Source: Corinectria fuckeliana (taxonomy: Eukaryota > Ascomycota > Sordariomycetes > Hypocreales > Nectriaceae). From it: a stretch of DNA of 64,000 nucleotides. The position numbers and the translations under genes are program-made. This document shows, piece by piece, positions 10,895 through 24,062 of the stretch. The notes beneath the pieces are model-generated. The model had not been told where the DNA came from and ran no database searches. It saw only the letters and a list, made by a program, of their open reading frames with translations. The stretch covers positions 1-64,000 of the forward strand of contig WPDH01000145.1 in NCBI GenBank assembly GCA_019137255.1, given 5' to 3'. Every line of letters starts with the position of its first letter. Position 1 is the first letter of the stretch.

Positions 10895-13800
10895 TTAAGC
10901 CCGTTGGAGCACTTGAGCGAATCGTTCGGCAGCCTAATGACGCGTTAATACGTTTCAGAGGACACGGGAAACACTTGGAAGCTTACCTCTGGTGTTGACT
11001 TGATAAACGGGAGATCGAAGAACATGTACTTCTCGTTCTTGACCAACTCCAGGACGGTGCACATCAGGCCCCATGGCTGCGGCCAGAATCCGATGAGGCG
11101 CTCAAGCAGAATTCGTGTAATCTCCTGACGGATCTCCGACTCCTCTGGGTCGCTCAGGTCCTTGCCAAAGATGTAGAGGAGGACCTGGCTGAAGAAATCC
11201 GTATGGGCGTTGGGGAACCTCAGCTGGTTGATCATGCTGGCCAGGAGGTAATATCTAGCCTCAGGCGAGAGCTCGTGAATGAGAAGAGACAGGGTCAACA
11301 CCTCGGCCTCGTCGCCCGAGATCGTCACAGCGGTGCCAGCCTGGGCCGCCTGTTCTGCAGCATGCTGCCCGATGTAAATGACCGCAGCCCCAATCACTCG
11401 CACATTTGCCATGACGGGGATCTGTCCGTAAGTCGTCTCCTTAGGTGGGTTGTGGGTAACCGCGTGGGTGATAGTAGCCACGATTTCCTCCGAAGGGCCG
11501 TTCTGGAGGGCCTGGTCAAGGACGCTGAGTAGGCCAGCATCTCGAAGGATCATGGTCGCCTCGTCTACCAATCCTGGGCTGACCCTGGCCTCGCCTGGTC
11601 GGTCGGCCTTGACGCCAGGAGGAAGGATTTCGGAGAGCTTGGGGCTCTGCTGCGGGTTGGCGGCCAAGACTGCATTGAGCAGCTGGGTGCAGTGCGGTGG
11701 GATGCTGGCACAGATCTTGACGTGGTTGGCTGCGATGAAATCGGGGAAGTCGTGCTGCAGAATTACGAGAAGCTTGAGGGTGGCTCGGTAGATCTCCTTG
11801 GCAACATTGGACACCTCGAAAACCTTGAGCTGCTCACCAAGAGTGTCGAGGAGCTGGCACACCAGATCGACGAAAGCCGCCCATCCGGCTCCGTCAGCCA
11901 TTTGTAGAACAACGGGAAGGAAAGCTCGGTGCTGGATAAGTGAGAGCCAGGCGTAGATGAAACCGGGAAGATGTGTGGGCCCCATCCCCGCGAACCTAGT
12001 GGCAACCTTGAGCATGATATCGCGACGCTCCTCCTGAGCAAGGTCATCCGAAACATTTTGTATCTCATGCAGAACCATTGAGATCAGTCGGAAGAATACC
12101 CTCTGGTTCAGCTGCTCTCCACGATTGACATGGTGATGGTTAAGCACCAAAGTGATCAATGCTAGTGTAGAGTCCACAAACGAGGCACGCGAGCCCGGGG
12201 CTTCCGGCTGCATGCCAATGAAGGTCCCAATTAGCTTGGCCAAGGAATCAGTCATGATATACGCGTCGCTAACAGCACCGGCGTGGAGGATATGTTCGAA
12301 GCGGTCGACAGAGAGGTCGATGGCAATGCGAACAAACAGGAAGAAGTCATCCCGGTCGCGGATGACTTGCTTGACTTGCAACTGCTGGACGAAGGCGACC
12401 GTGGCCTTCTCGGAGGCGTTGTGGTTGTTGCAGAGATGGACCCATTCCTCGAAGACGTATTCCATTTGATCTTGTCGGAAGGCTGCTTGGTCGTCCGTGG
12501 CTTGGGATGGCCGGGGCAATCCGGAGCCCTGCAGCTTGTTCTTCACCCGCTGACCAGCAGGAGAGCTGGGATCCTCGCAGATCCAAGCCCAGGCAGCCTC
12601 GAGAGTTCGAACGAAGTCCGCATACAGGGCAATTGGCCGGTTGTTCAGGAGTGCAAGGTCCAGCATATGCTCTAGAAAGTCGAGAGACCCCTCCTTGCGC
12701 GCTAGGAGCGCCTTGGACATGGCGAGATCGATATTCCTCCAGTCTAGTAGGTCGGTCCGGGTCAATGCGGCAAGCAATGGCAGGCTCAAGAAGGTCGGTC
12801 CGGGTTGTTGGCTGAACAGAGCGCGAACACGGTTGTTGAGACCCGGGCCAGAGATCTTCCTTAGCGTTTCTAGGACGTGGACCAGGCTTTCGAGTGTAAG
12901 GTTGTCCTCGACCTGTTGGAAGATAAGTGCACTAATTTGCTCAGCGGCGTAAATAGCAAACTCTTCCGAGTTCTGCGACGTCTTGATGATGAGTTGCACG
13001 AGAGCATCAACAACATCAAGCACAGGATGAGGCCGTGGGAGGCCTAAGAAATGCTCCTCGCGCGCTTCGCCGGCGACTCTGAGAAGTTCCTGAAGTAGCT
13101 TGTTGACTCGCTCAGCCAGACCTCGCACATCCATCTGGAATGCGGGCGTCCGTCCGTTGGTCATGTTGTTGCCGGCGGTAGTGGCCGCATGGACAGCAGA
13201 TGCATAGGGTTGCATTTGAGCACCCAAGTGTTGCTGCTGAATAGAGGGCGTCTCGGCGGGGGTTGGTAGGCTGGGTATGGGGTTATATGGCTCCTGCAGC
13301 ACCTCGTTGGCGAGTGACCTGGTCGCATCGGACGCCGAGGGGTTGTGCGATGGGGCAGGAAGAGCTGCGCTCCGAGGCTGTCTGGCAAAATCTTCATAGA
13401 TGGCCATCTGCTCGGGGTTCAACCCATTCATGCTAGGCGACAGCTTGTAGGGGTTTGGAATTGCCATGGCCCATCGGCTGAGATTCGAGTCATAGTACGG
13501 CTCGTTAGATCTCTGGAGTCGATGTCGGCGGCGGGATTCCAGCTCCGGCTCAATCATATCTTCAATTTCGGGAACGGCTCTTTCTTCAGCCTGCTTCTCG
13601 ATTATGTTGCAGGCCAAGTCCAGGTTAGAATTGACGCACATGATGATGGTACCTTCCGGAAGTCCCTGGGGAAGATCGTTCGAGAGGTTGCGCATGTAGT
13701 TGGTGAAGTTGGCTCGCAGGGGTTCTTTGGAGGTGACCAGGGCTAAGCTACCAGCGGTGGCCTTGACCATGTTGACCGCAGAGGTTCGCACCCGGTTCTC

Positions 13801-16800
13801 GTCAGCCTCCGTCGCAAAGTCCTTGTGAATCATCTGTTGCGTGGAGATGGCGGCAATGGTGACAGATCGGTCCACCACGGGCTGAATGATGTCTTGGAGA
13901 GCTCGGCTGAGAGCGGTGCGAACGATCTCGTGAAGTCGAGTAGGACTGACAACCATCTCGTTTGTCGGGGGAATGTTGATCAGCGGGCCAAGGTCAGGAA
14001 TAGTCGGCGCAATGGCTTGAGGAGATAATCCCGTTCCAACGGCAGAACCCATGCCATTGAGAGACAGGTTTTCGAAGGCATCCATCTGCTCCTGCGGTAA
14101 CACCTCCGCAGGTTCTTCGATTGCCGGGCGGTTCAGGATCTCACCCGAAGGCTCAATGCTCTTGTGATCCAGGTTGAGGCCCTTGCAGAGAACTTCAATC
14201 TCGAATTTCAGGTTCAGTTTTAGCTCCGCGTGATGGTACAACTCGATGAGTAAATGGATGATATCCATAAGCCAGGGGTTAGGGGGCCGGAACACTGCCG
14301 AAGTGGCACCTTGAGTTAGGACCTTGCAGACGAAGGGAATGACAACAATCAACCTCTTGGTATCGTGCGCTTCGATCAGTAATTGCTTGAAGGCGATGTT
14401 TTTGTGCTTGATGGGTCGATCACGGGCTAGTGTTAAAAGCCCTAGCCAGCCACCAAGGTTCTTCAGATGAGTCCGCTCCGTCGAGTTTTGCATTGTGGCC
14501 TCCGAGTTTAGCATGCGGGCCACGCTGATGTAGGTCTCGCGAAGGACTTCGGTCCAGAGAAGTTTGTCTTCGAATAGCTTGACCAACTCGAGGTATACGT
14601 GATGGTAGTTTGGCTGCATCTTAGCGCGTTCCTCAACTAGGTGACAAGCGAACCACTGCTGATGCTTGCGTTCCATGGTCTCACGAAGTTCCTTGCACAT
14701 TGACTGCAACGTTCCTTCTGTGATGTTGTTCAAGACGAACTGAACCTTGTCCTGCTCATCCTCACCGGGTTCATCAAATTCAGCGCCTTGGGGATGCGGC
14801 TCAACATTGATAGAGCTGAATGCGGGAGGTTGTCGATCGGTGGTGGCTGGCTCCTCGGTATTCCCATTTGTGAACGAATCAGCTGGGAAGGCAAGCGTTC
14901 CCGTGCCGTTGCGACCGCGAACAAGCTCATCCTCATGATCATGCACAACGTCCTCGGCCTTCTTGTAGGCCTCTGTGCCTTGAAGACCGGGAATTTGCAA
15001 TAGCTGCTTGCAAAAACCAGGCCATTCCCGAAACCGCACCAACAGTTGCATCAGGGCCTGTAAGCCAAACTTGTACATTGGATCATCCGGCATATGGTCC
15101 CGCACAGCCTCCAAAATCATTCCAAGCCCGATCTTAAGGGGAAGGTCCGATATTAGCTTATGCGAAACGATACCACCAAATAAAACTGCTGTGGTTGCTA
15201 GAGCTTCAAGAGGATAATCAACGTAATGGTTATACTCATCGAAGAGCCCGTGAATCATGCATGCGAAGACATCCTGGTCTAAAGGCTCCCTGGAATGCTT
15301 GTATCGGTCGAGGACGTCGACAATGTTGCGGACCTGGATTTCGTCGCTGTACATCTTCTTGTAATGTTCTTCCATCTTGCTGTTGGCGGCCGGGGGTAGG
15401 GCATTGCCATCCTTGCCATTTGCGTCGATAATGTCATCGTAGCCCTCACCATAGTTGATCAACCGCGGATAAGCCGTGATACAATGTCGCTGCACCAGAA
15501 TCAGATCTTGAACGGGGGCTTTGGGCAAGAAGTCCTCAAGGATGGCCAATAATGCCGAGACCGTGCGAACTTGAAGTGTCGTGCTTGTCTTCACGGGTGG
15601 CTGTCCGTCGGTAGGAGTTCGCTGGAACTGAATCTCCAGGCTTGCTTTGATCATCAAAAACTGCAGCAGGGTATGGGAGATCTCGCTACTCCGATCAGCA
15701 TTGAACCGTGCCCATTTCGTGAGGTCCAAATATCCTTCCGCGTGAGCTAGAGCAGCAAGGTCGATGCCGAAACCGTTTGGCAAATAAACAAGCCCGTCCA
15801 GCCACTTATGCTTCAATGCGTGCTCAAAGACAAGGGGAAGGTCGACAGGCTTGACCGCATGGGCGTCGATCAGCCGCTGGGTCACCCACTCCTTGTCCTT
15901 CTTCCATAGGCTATCGAGAACAAAGTCGTATTCCGGTGATCGCTTGTAGAGAAAGTTCTCGAATAGAGAGTTGAGGGTGTCGACGGCCATCGTGGCCCAT
16001 GACTGTCGAGGAACCTCAAAGGCAGATACAAGGAAGATATCGAGATTGGGGACCACAACCTCCTGGAACAACCGCTTCGCCTCAACACTTTGCGACGCAT
16101 GAACTGAACTCAGCGCAACGTTGAAGATCGAGGATAACGCAGCAACAGAGACCAGAGGATGCTTGACCGCTACCGCGGCTCGTTCGCGGACGTTCGCGGG
16201 AGAGTTGACATAGTCATCGAGGGTGATGCTTCGGAGTAGCCCGGGAATAGTTGTCGCATCCAGCTGTTCAGGAGTTAGTGAAGCATAAGCGCTTACGAAA
16301 GACAGCTGCGCTTCTGGTTCAGTCCAGGCACCTCCCCAAAGTCGTTGAATGTCCAGGGCAGACATGGGATCCTGAGCCACAGGTAGCAATGCATTGTACA
16401 GACGCAGGAACTGCTGGGAGGAGATGCGAGCTGTTGGTTGGTCGAAGAAAGCAACCACCTCAATCCACTCAAAGGACTTGGGGACAACTCGTCGAAGTGC
16501 AGCTACTAGCACACTGGGATTGTGTGGCGGTGTCTGACTGATGGTAGCGAATGTCAAGGCAGCAGACGCTTGATCGGGAGTAAGCTGGAGACTGCTGGGG
16601 CGATTCTGAAGGTACGAGAAGCAGGTCTCCTCATCTTTGGTAAAGTCCACGCCAGTCTTCTGAATGTACCGTGCCAAAGCGTTGGAAGTTCGGTCCAAGA
16701 CAACTCGACCGACATCGAGAGCCGCAAGAACCTCGGAAGGAGGGGCTTGGTCCATGCTGAGATATCGCTTCGCAACATAGTTCTGGAGATCGCGTCTAGA

Positions 16801-17636
16801 CGAAGCATTGAAGCTAGGGGGGTGGTATTGTAAAAATCGATCGACAATCAGGGCAATAAAAGTAGGGCTTAAATCGGCGTGCGCCTCGATCCCATGACGC
16901 GATAGAATATCCACGAAGGTTGGGAAATTCGTCGACAATATGGCGTCGGCTTTGAAGCCTAAGGTTAGTACGCTGACGCGTGATCGTCGAAGAGTTGCTT
17001 ACCTTTTGTCCTGAGGTCTCCCCTGGAGCCAATCTTAAATGCCAGCGCCAGCAACGTCTTCTCCAGCGCATCCAGTTTGAAATGTTCCATGAAGGTTGAG
17101 AGATCAAAATCGCGGAAGATGTCTTCGGTACCGGTTTCTATCGACTCCGCGATCTTGGTTGCTTGCTCAGCATCATGCGCGATCTTCCGCATCTCGCCAA
17201 CGAGGATGTGGTAATTTCCCGGATTCGACACAGGCCTGTTAAGGCCCGGGAATATCTGAGGCGCATTTCCAGCTACCAGCCGGGTGAAGTATTTAGAGAA
17301 GACTTCCATGCCGTGTTCATCGATGAGCTTAGCGCGGAGGCGCGGTCAGCAAGATAGGACGCGGAAGCAAGGGAGGCAACTCACCTTTTTCAATTGGTCA
17401 ACCTGCAGCTCCCACTTTGCGCGGTCCTTATCCTCCTTAATGGTGCTTAGCAGGAGATAGACCTGGGCCACGACGATCTTGGTCAGAGAATTGGTGCCCG
17501 TCGGACTGCTGGCGCTGGGGCTCGCGCCAGCACTGAGGATGGCAGCCTGCGATGGGTGGGGGGAATGATTGGACCCCGTCTGAAGTGTCTGCGCAGGATT
17601 GGGCGAAAATGATCCCGCTCGAGGTGGTGGGACCAT
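10895..17636 (-). CDS. NOT1: CCR4-NOT complex scaffold subunit NOT1
   Basis: Four exons, 17385-17636, 17003-17327, 10987-16958 and 10895-10933, give 2195 residues, the usual size for NOT1/CNOT1. Introns have donors GTGAGT, GTAAGC and GTAAGC, and a perfect TACTAAC branch in the second. The last 39-bp exon replaces a read-through tail and ends in AAERFAQVLQRA, as expected for this family. Domains in order are: helical HEAT-like N-terminal half; MIF4G domain that binds the CAF1 nuclease, ending near residue 1100 (NPWLMDIIHLLIELYHHAEL); DUF3819 that binds CAF40, about 1200-1290 (RSVTIAAISTQQMIHKDF); and the C-terminal NOT1 superhelix from about 1850 (GPTHLPGFIYAWLSLIQHR) that docks NOT2 and NOT5. 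NOT1 holds the cytoplasmic deadenylase together. It is divergent from the F-BAR gene. Confidence 0.95.
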
Positions 17637-18443
17637 GGAGGTGTATTGGCAGCGGTGGAGGGTGGAGGGTGGAGAGCCTGCCCTTGGAGTCGTGGCAGGC
17701 CGGGTGGCTCACAAAGCGAGCGAGCGGGTGGTGTTGTTGGAAGAGAATCGGTGGAGAGTTCCTACATGGGGGAGCGGCTGGATAGAAGCACCGGTCGGGG
17801 GCCGAGAGGAGAAACTCGAGAATGCGTGAATGTCCAGCCGGAAGGCGGCGAACAATAGACGAGGCGTGACTCGGCGCCGAGGTGAAGAGGGGAGAGGTAC
17901 GTGGGTGACAGGTGTCCAGCTCTCGTCGTCGGGTGCCGAGTGCCGTGTACGCAGCGTATTAGGAAGCTTGGGGGGAGCGAAACGGCGGTCCAACGGCGGT
18001 CGACTAAGAGTTTTGGCGGCCTTAGGGTGTGCGTGATGGAATCTGGGTAGTGATATCTCGTCAAGCGTACGCTGGTGGTGTGGGAGTTGGGTTGAGGATA
18101 AGGTATGAAAACGACCTGCACCGGAGCACGGTAAATTCCGGTCCGTTAAAGTCGGGGTCGCATGCCGTCGAGGGCAGCCCGGATCACGTGATCGATGGTG
18201 GTGTTTACGTTGCCATGTCAACGGCTCCACCCCCCCTCCAAACAATGGCATGGTCCCGTCGATGGCCGACCCTGGGGCAATATCACTGTCCTCAACGCTG
18301 CTTGAAGGTACACCAAGCTTTTCGGCCTTTCAAACTGAAGCTCGGATAGTAGCGCGACTTAGGCTGGTTCCTTTTACTCCTGCAAACCTCTATTGTTCTC
18401 TCTTCGCAGCATTCCTCCAGTTTGTCCCATTACTTCAGGCACC
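17637..18443. promoter_or_regulatory. Divergent promoter region, NOT1 / F-BAR gene
   Basis: 807 bp between two divergent start codons. The right half, near 18350-18440, is pyrimidine-rich as is common for fungal 5' leaders. No nameable motif was found. Confidence 0.5.
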
Positions 18444-21400
18444 ATGCCTGCCTCACCGGCGGAGCCCCCAGCTGTTGCGCTGTCCTGTAAGCATGCTGTC
18501 GTTGTGTCTGTTCATGTCGCACTCGCTAACTGACTTGTGTGTCAGTCGCAAACAATTTTTGGGGCAAGGACGATGCTGGAGTTGGACCCATGCTCAGCCG
18601 TATGGCTGGAGCAAAGCAGACCTGCGATGAATTAAGGACTTTCTATGGCGGTATGATCCCCTTCTGAAGCTGCATCTATCTCAAGTTCCATCACTGACGC
18701 GTACTATCTGTGAAGCACGAGCGTCGATCGAAGACGAATACGCCCGGAAGCTGATGAACCTTTCTCGCAAGTCACTGGGAACTAACGAATCCGGCACTTT
18801 GAAGACATCTTTGGATACTGTCCGAGGCGAGGTCGAGCAGATGGCTAAACAGCACCAAAACATTGCCGCCCAGATGAAGACCGAGTTGGAGGAGCCCTTG
18901 GCCGCGTTTGCGGGCGGCATGAAGGAACGACGCAAGATTGTGCAAAACACTGTGGAGAAGCTCCTGAAGGTGAAGATGCAGCAAACACAGCACGTGAACA
19001 AGGTTGGTTGGGTCGCTACCTCCTAGTCTTTCCGCGATTGCTAACCTTGCTGAAGACGCGGGACAAGTACGAGCAAGAGTGTCTGAAGATCAAAGGCTAC
19101 TTGGCCCAAGGCCACATGGTCATGGGCCAGGAAGAGCGACGTAACAAGGCGAAGCTGGAGAAGACACAGATCAGCCTCGCAACCTCCAATACCGAATACG
19201 AGAGCGCCGTCAAGGCCCTGGAAGACACTACCGCCCGGTGGAACAGAGAGTGGAAGGCAGCTGCCGACAAGTTCCAGGACCTCGAGGAAGAGCGGCTGGA
19301 CTTCAGCAAGAGCAGCCTCTGGACCTTTGCCAACATTGCATCCACGGTATGCGTTAGTGACGACTCCTCGTGCGAGAAGATTCGACTGTCTTTGGAGACG
19401 ATGGATGTCGAGAAGGATATTGTGACGTTCATCACCGACCGCGGCACGGGACAGGAGATTCCTGATGCGCCCAAGTACATCAACTTCTGTCGTGGCGACA
19501 TCAACGACAGCCAGTCTGAGGCCTCGGAGGACGATAATTACTCCGTGGCTCAGTTCCCTCGCAGCATAAACCCAGCGTTTAGATCATCTTCGCCACAGCC
19601 TTCAACTTTTGAATCACATCACGATCCTGACTCGGCCTTGGCTCAAGACCTGGCACACAGAGAGCCCGGCCTAGCCAGCCGACGAGAGCCCACCCTCGCT
19701 CCCCAAAAGACTATTCAGGCACCTCCTGATGAGCAACTTTTGCCATTCCAGAAACCACAGCCTCCTCAGCAGTTCCAGCAACCTCCCAAACAGTTCCAGA
19801 AACCTCCCGACGAGCAACTTCAGCCGTTCAAGAGATCACAGCCTCCGCAGCAGTTCCACCAGCCGCAGCAGTTCCACCAGCAGCCACTCCAGTTCAAGCA
19901 ATCTCCAAAGCAGTTTCAACAACCTCCCTTACAGCTTCAGCAAACCCCGAAGCAATTTCAGCAGCCTCCCCAGCAGCCTCCTCAGCAGCCTCTTCAGCAG
20001 TCTCTCCAACAACGCCAGCACCCAGTCAACCAGCAGATGTCCCAGCCGCTTGCGCAGCCGATCAGGCAGTCGCTGGAGATGAGGAGATCTACCGATGAGC
20101 AGTATCACCGACAACAAGCGCCTCTACAGATGAAGGGCTACGATGTCAGTCAGCATGGGCCTATTGCGGCAGTTCCACATGACCCGTATCCCATGGACGG
20201 TATGACCATGTTGTGCCGCACCGGACCCCCTGGCCCTCATTCCGATAGAAGCTCCCAGGTTACTTCTGCCCGACCATCGAGCAGGGATTCTCACAGTGAT
20301 TACTCCAACCCGACCTCCTTTTCTAGTCAGGAGCCTCCAAGCGGCAAGACTTCGCCTGTCAAGCAGGATCCGGCTCCGGCTCCGGCTCCGGCTCCGATTC
20401 CAAGCCCTACAAAGGTAACTCTTGGAAGAAAGAAGAGCGGCTTCTTGAAGAATCATACGCCGTTGTTTAGACGCAAGAGTCAAAAGGAGATCCAGGCCTC
20501 CAGCCAGTCGAACCGAAACACCTGGCATGCGGCTAGCCCACGAAATAGTGGTAGTCCTGTCCGAAGGCCACAACTGTACAACCAAGAAGCCCCGGTTCTG
20601 ACGGAGCAACGGACTCAGAGCCCAGAGCCCATCGATGCCAACGCCAGCTTGGCATTGGGAGTTGGTCAGAACGTGTTTCCTGTGTCCAACCCAGACGAGA
20701 AGAAGCGACCTGGTGCGACTCCTGCAAAGCAACCTGAAGAGATGGACCCTATTGCTCTGGCTCTCGCAGAAATCAAGGGTGTGACCCTCGGAAAGCAGTC
20801 GTCCGTCAGGATGTCTGCGGATCATTACCACGGCATCTCGACACCGGCCCCTGGCTCTGAGGTGAGCATGTCTCGATCAGTGCCAGTTCCTGGAAACCAG
20901 GAAAAGGCCTCCGTCAAGAGAGGAACACCACCTCCTTCGTACCAGACGCAGACCCAGGTATCGAGATTGGGCGTACCTCCTCCTGCATGTACCTCCAAGG
21001 CCATGAAGGAAGCCACCAAGAAGGCCACTACGCAGACTCGAAGCATCTTTGGAGATGCCGGCCGGGCTGGGTCTGGGTCCAGCACCTACAACGCGTCTCC
21101 TTCGCGCCCCACGACTCGAGGCACCGAGACCAGTCGAAACTCTGGAAGCTATAGCGCAGCCCCGTCACGATCTGGCACACGAGCAACCGAAATGAACCGG
21201 GGGGACACAGGCGGATACAACGCGCCTCCCATGACCCGCTCGGGGACCCGGGGGACTGATGCGGCCTCGCCCACCACACGCCCAGGCACCAGGGGCTCTG
21301 ATATGTCACGAGGGGGGTCTGGAGTCTATGGAACTTCACCAGCCTCGAGGCCGGGGACGCGAGGCACTGACATTCCTAGGGCTACTTCACCAGCGCCCAT

Positions 21401-22067
21401 CCGTAGTGCATCTCCCCAGCCGCCGAGGAACGATTCTTCCAGAATGAGCTATCGATCGGTATCGCCGAACCCTTTCCAAGGCAGCCAGAGTAGCCCATCC
21501 CAGATGAGCTCGCCCCAGAAGCGTGGCTCCGGCCAAGGGTACTTCCAACAGGCGTCGCCGCACGAGGCCAGTCGTGCGCCTTCTCGTGCGCCGTCCCCCG
21601 CAGGATACCGGGATTATAACCGGCCACAGAGCAGCTATGGCGGTAGCGAGATGGCTGTTCAGCTTTCTGCCTCGGGCGGCGACGACGGATATGGCTCGCA
21701 GAGAAGCCGGGGTAGTCGTCCAGAGTCACAGGCCATGGGGTTGTACGACGGGGGAGGCTCGCGTCAACGAAGCAAGAGTGTGGCCGACCCCTCCCGACTG
21801 TACACGAGCGATGGCAGGCCAATCCTGCACTATGGTGAGTCCCCAGCCGCGATACCAAAGCTGTATGTCGAACTATGGCTAACATCATGTCTTGCAGCAC
21901 GTGCATTGTACGTCTACCAGGCGGCTATCCCTGAGGAGTTGGGCTTCGCCAAGGGCGATTACCTGGCGGTGCTCCGTCACCAGGACGATGGATGGTGGGA
22001 GGCCGAGGTTCACGGCACGAATGGACGCATCGGGCTGGTCCCAAGCAACTACCTCCAGCCATGCTGA
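18444..22067 (+). CDS. F-BAR and SH3 domain cytokinesis protein (Cdc15/Imp2/Hof1-like)
   Basis: Five exons, 18444-18486, 18546-18650, 18716-19002, 19056-21834 and 21898-22067, all joined in phase, give 1127 residues. The F-BAR domain spans roughly residues 15-260: it opens with FANNFWGKDDAGVGPML, contains ASIEDEYARKLMNLSRK and ends after TVCVSDDSSCEKIRLSLE. Next comes a long disordered region: a Gln/Pro-rich stretch at about 370-480 built of repeated QQFQQPP-like units, Pro-Ala and Lys-rich motifs, and repeated SRPGTRGTD-like units near 700-790. The C-terminal SH3 domain (about 1070-1127) shows ALYVYQA, DDGWWEAEV and GLVPSNYL. Such proteins bend the plasma membrane and tether the actomyosin ring or septin collar at septa. 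The seipin gene follows in the same direction. Confidence 0.93.
19730..20050 (+). repeat. Imperfect Gln/Pro-coding tandem repeats inside the F-BAR gene
   Basis: About 320 bp made of degenerate units encoding QQFQQPPKQFQ-like peptides, between the F-BAR and SH3 domains. The CAG/CCT-rich units suggest replication-slippage growth, so unit number may vary between strains. Confidence 0.7.
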
Positions 22068-22523
22068 TTGAGCAGCTTGATCGACTGAAGAACTGACTTA
22101 CATACTGATTGCTTGCTTGATTGATGTATTTTTGACGGCCTGCGAATACCGTTGACTTTCGATTGCGAGTTAGTATGGGGCTTGGGATAAGCTGGCTGCA
22201 CTTTTGGTTGTATATGTCACGACTTTCATTTTCTTTCATCTTGACGTTTTGTGTTTTAGCAAGCTTGCTCTCAGATTTCGTTCGTTTATACGGATACTTA
22301 GAGAAACATATTATTTCTTTCTTCTTCGAGATCTGTCGATTGTCCAGTTTAATTCCATGAATGAATGTGCCACGGAAATAATTGGGGCTGTTCCTTATAG
22401 TAATTATACTATCGTAGGTACCAAGCACGTACTGCCCATACATGCCCGAGGTGGGCTGGTAAGCTGGGAGCTATGACGTGGGGAGTTAGTTGGTGAGCTC
22501 CAGCCTTCAGATGTCTCATTCAC
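22068..22523. other. Intergenic region, F-BAR gene 3' end to seipin 5' end
   Basis: 456 bp, AT-rich near 22100-22400 in keeping with a 3' UTR. It must also contain the seipin promoter. No other signal is seen. Confidence 0.5.
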
Positions 22524-23879
22524 ATGCCAACCAACTTCTTCCTGCCACCATCCCGCGACTCCAACATTTACGCAATCCGTGTCAGCAGACGTGTTGTGCT
22601 TGCAATGGTAAGGATGATGTTGCCTTCGTGATGCCGCATATACTAACAGCAATTCCCGTAGGACACTTTGCAGGAGACTGCTCGCCTCGTAACTTCGAAG
22701 CCCGTCCAGCGGGCCGTGGTCAATACTGTTCTTCTCGTGTCCAGCGCTGTCACCCTCCTCGGCCTGGCGGGAATCGCATCGGCTCTGTTTTTCCAGAATT
22801 TCCTCCCGCATCAAATTGTTACGACTCCTGTGCACTTGCAGTATGGGTATGTAGCCCCGCGCTGTCTGGGCACGCTGTGGTAGTTGTGACTGACTGTTTG
22901 GCGCAGATCCGGCGTCAACCCGTACGGCATCGCGTCGGTCGCCACTCCGCAGATGAAGACGCAGCAAGAATACGACATATCCCTGACCCTGTCCATGCCG
23001 CGATCAATCCCGAACCTCGACCGGGGAAATTTTATGATCAGCCTGCATCTTCTTGACGCGACGGCGGACGGGAAACTCGTTGCGAGCGCCCAACTGCACG
23101 CCGCTGATCGTAGCGGCTTCGGAGAGACCACTGTTCTCTTCAGCTCTCGCCGACCAGCCTTGCTGCCATACGTAGACCCCTTCGTCTCGCTCGCATCTCG
23201 GATCATGTTTCTGTTTTGGCACATGTTTGCACCGGGATCGAGTACAACCGAGATGGTCATACCACTGGCAGAGCGTGTCTGGTTCCCGAAAGGCTCCAAG
23301 ATTCCCGGGTCTGCCTATGTAGAGGTTGAGGCCGGACAGGCGATTCAGGTTTACCACGCGGCTCTTAGGCTGACCGCCCAGCTGCGCGGACTCCGTTGGC
23401 TGATGGTGCACTACCGCATCTCTACCTACCTCACGTTCACGTTTTTCTTTTGGATTTGCGAGCTCGTCTTCATGGGCATTGTGTGGGGCATCTGGAGTGC
23501 GACGACTGGGTCGGCACCTGGAGACACTGGCGTTAAAACACAGGGGCTTGAAGGAGCCTGGCGACAAGCGATCAAGGGCGAGGAAGAGGATGGGGTGGGA
23601 GAAGCAGCAGAGGAAGACCGCCCCGAAACGTTTCCTACGTATGGGAAGCAACCGCCTCTGAAGTACGAACCGGAGCTGAAGCAGGAAGGGGCTGAAGAGC
23701 AGCCGTTGTCACAACTTCCCAGGGGAGGCGCCGAGGCGGACGACGAGGACGAGGATGATGAGGAAGAAGAGGAGGATGATGATGGAGAGAAGAAAGACTC
23801 CGGGCTGGGTACGAGCTACAGCGAGGAAGGGAGCGCTAGGGTTCGCAGGAGGGCATCGCGGAATGTCGAGAAGTGGTAG
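22524..23879 (+). CDS. Seipin (lipid-droplet assembly protein)
   Basis: Exons 22524-22607, 22662-22846 and 22907-23879 give 413 residues. If translation starts at the ATG at 22605, directly before intron 1, the protein has 386 residues and its first exon encodes only the start codon. I cannot decide between the two starts. Intron 1 has GTAAGG, a perfect TACTAAC branch and CGTAG. The core follows the seipin layout: a first membrane helix (VVNTVLLVSSAVTLLGLAGI), the conserved FLPHQIVTTPVHLQYGSG, a lumenal beta-rich domain (YDISLTLSMPRSIPNLDRGNF), and a second membrane helix (LTFTFFFWICELVFMGIVWG). The cytosolic tail is strongly acidic (runs of Asp/Glu near 23740-23790), unlike the short tail of yeast Sei1. 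Seipin sits at ER-lipid droplet contacts and controls droplet growth. Confidence 0.9.
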
Positions 23880-24062
23880 AGCTCGTTAGGATAGGATGGG
23901 ACATGGGTGATGAACGGATGATGGGTGGATGGATGATTGTATCAGTAATGCACTTAAGAATTCTGATAAAAGTATGGTTTGGTGTTGTATTGCACTCCCG
24001 CTGCCTCTTCCGAGTTGCCGGGGCATCTCAATCCCACTATGACGCTTTGATAAAGGAGTAGC

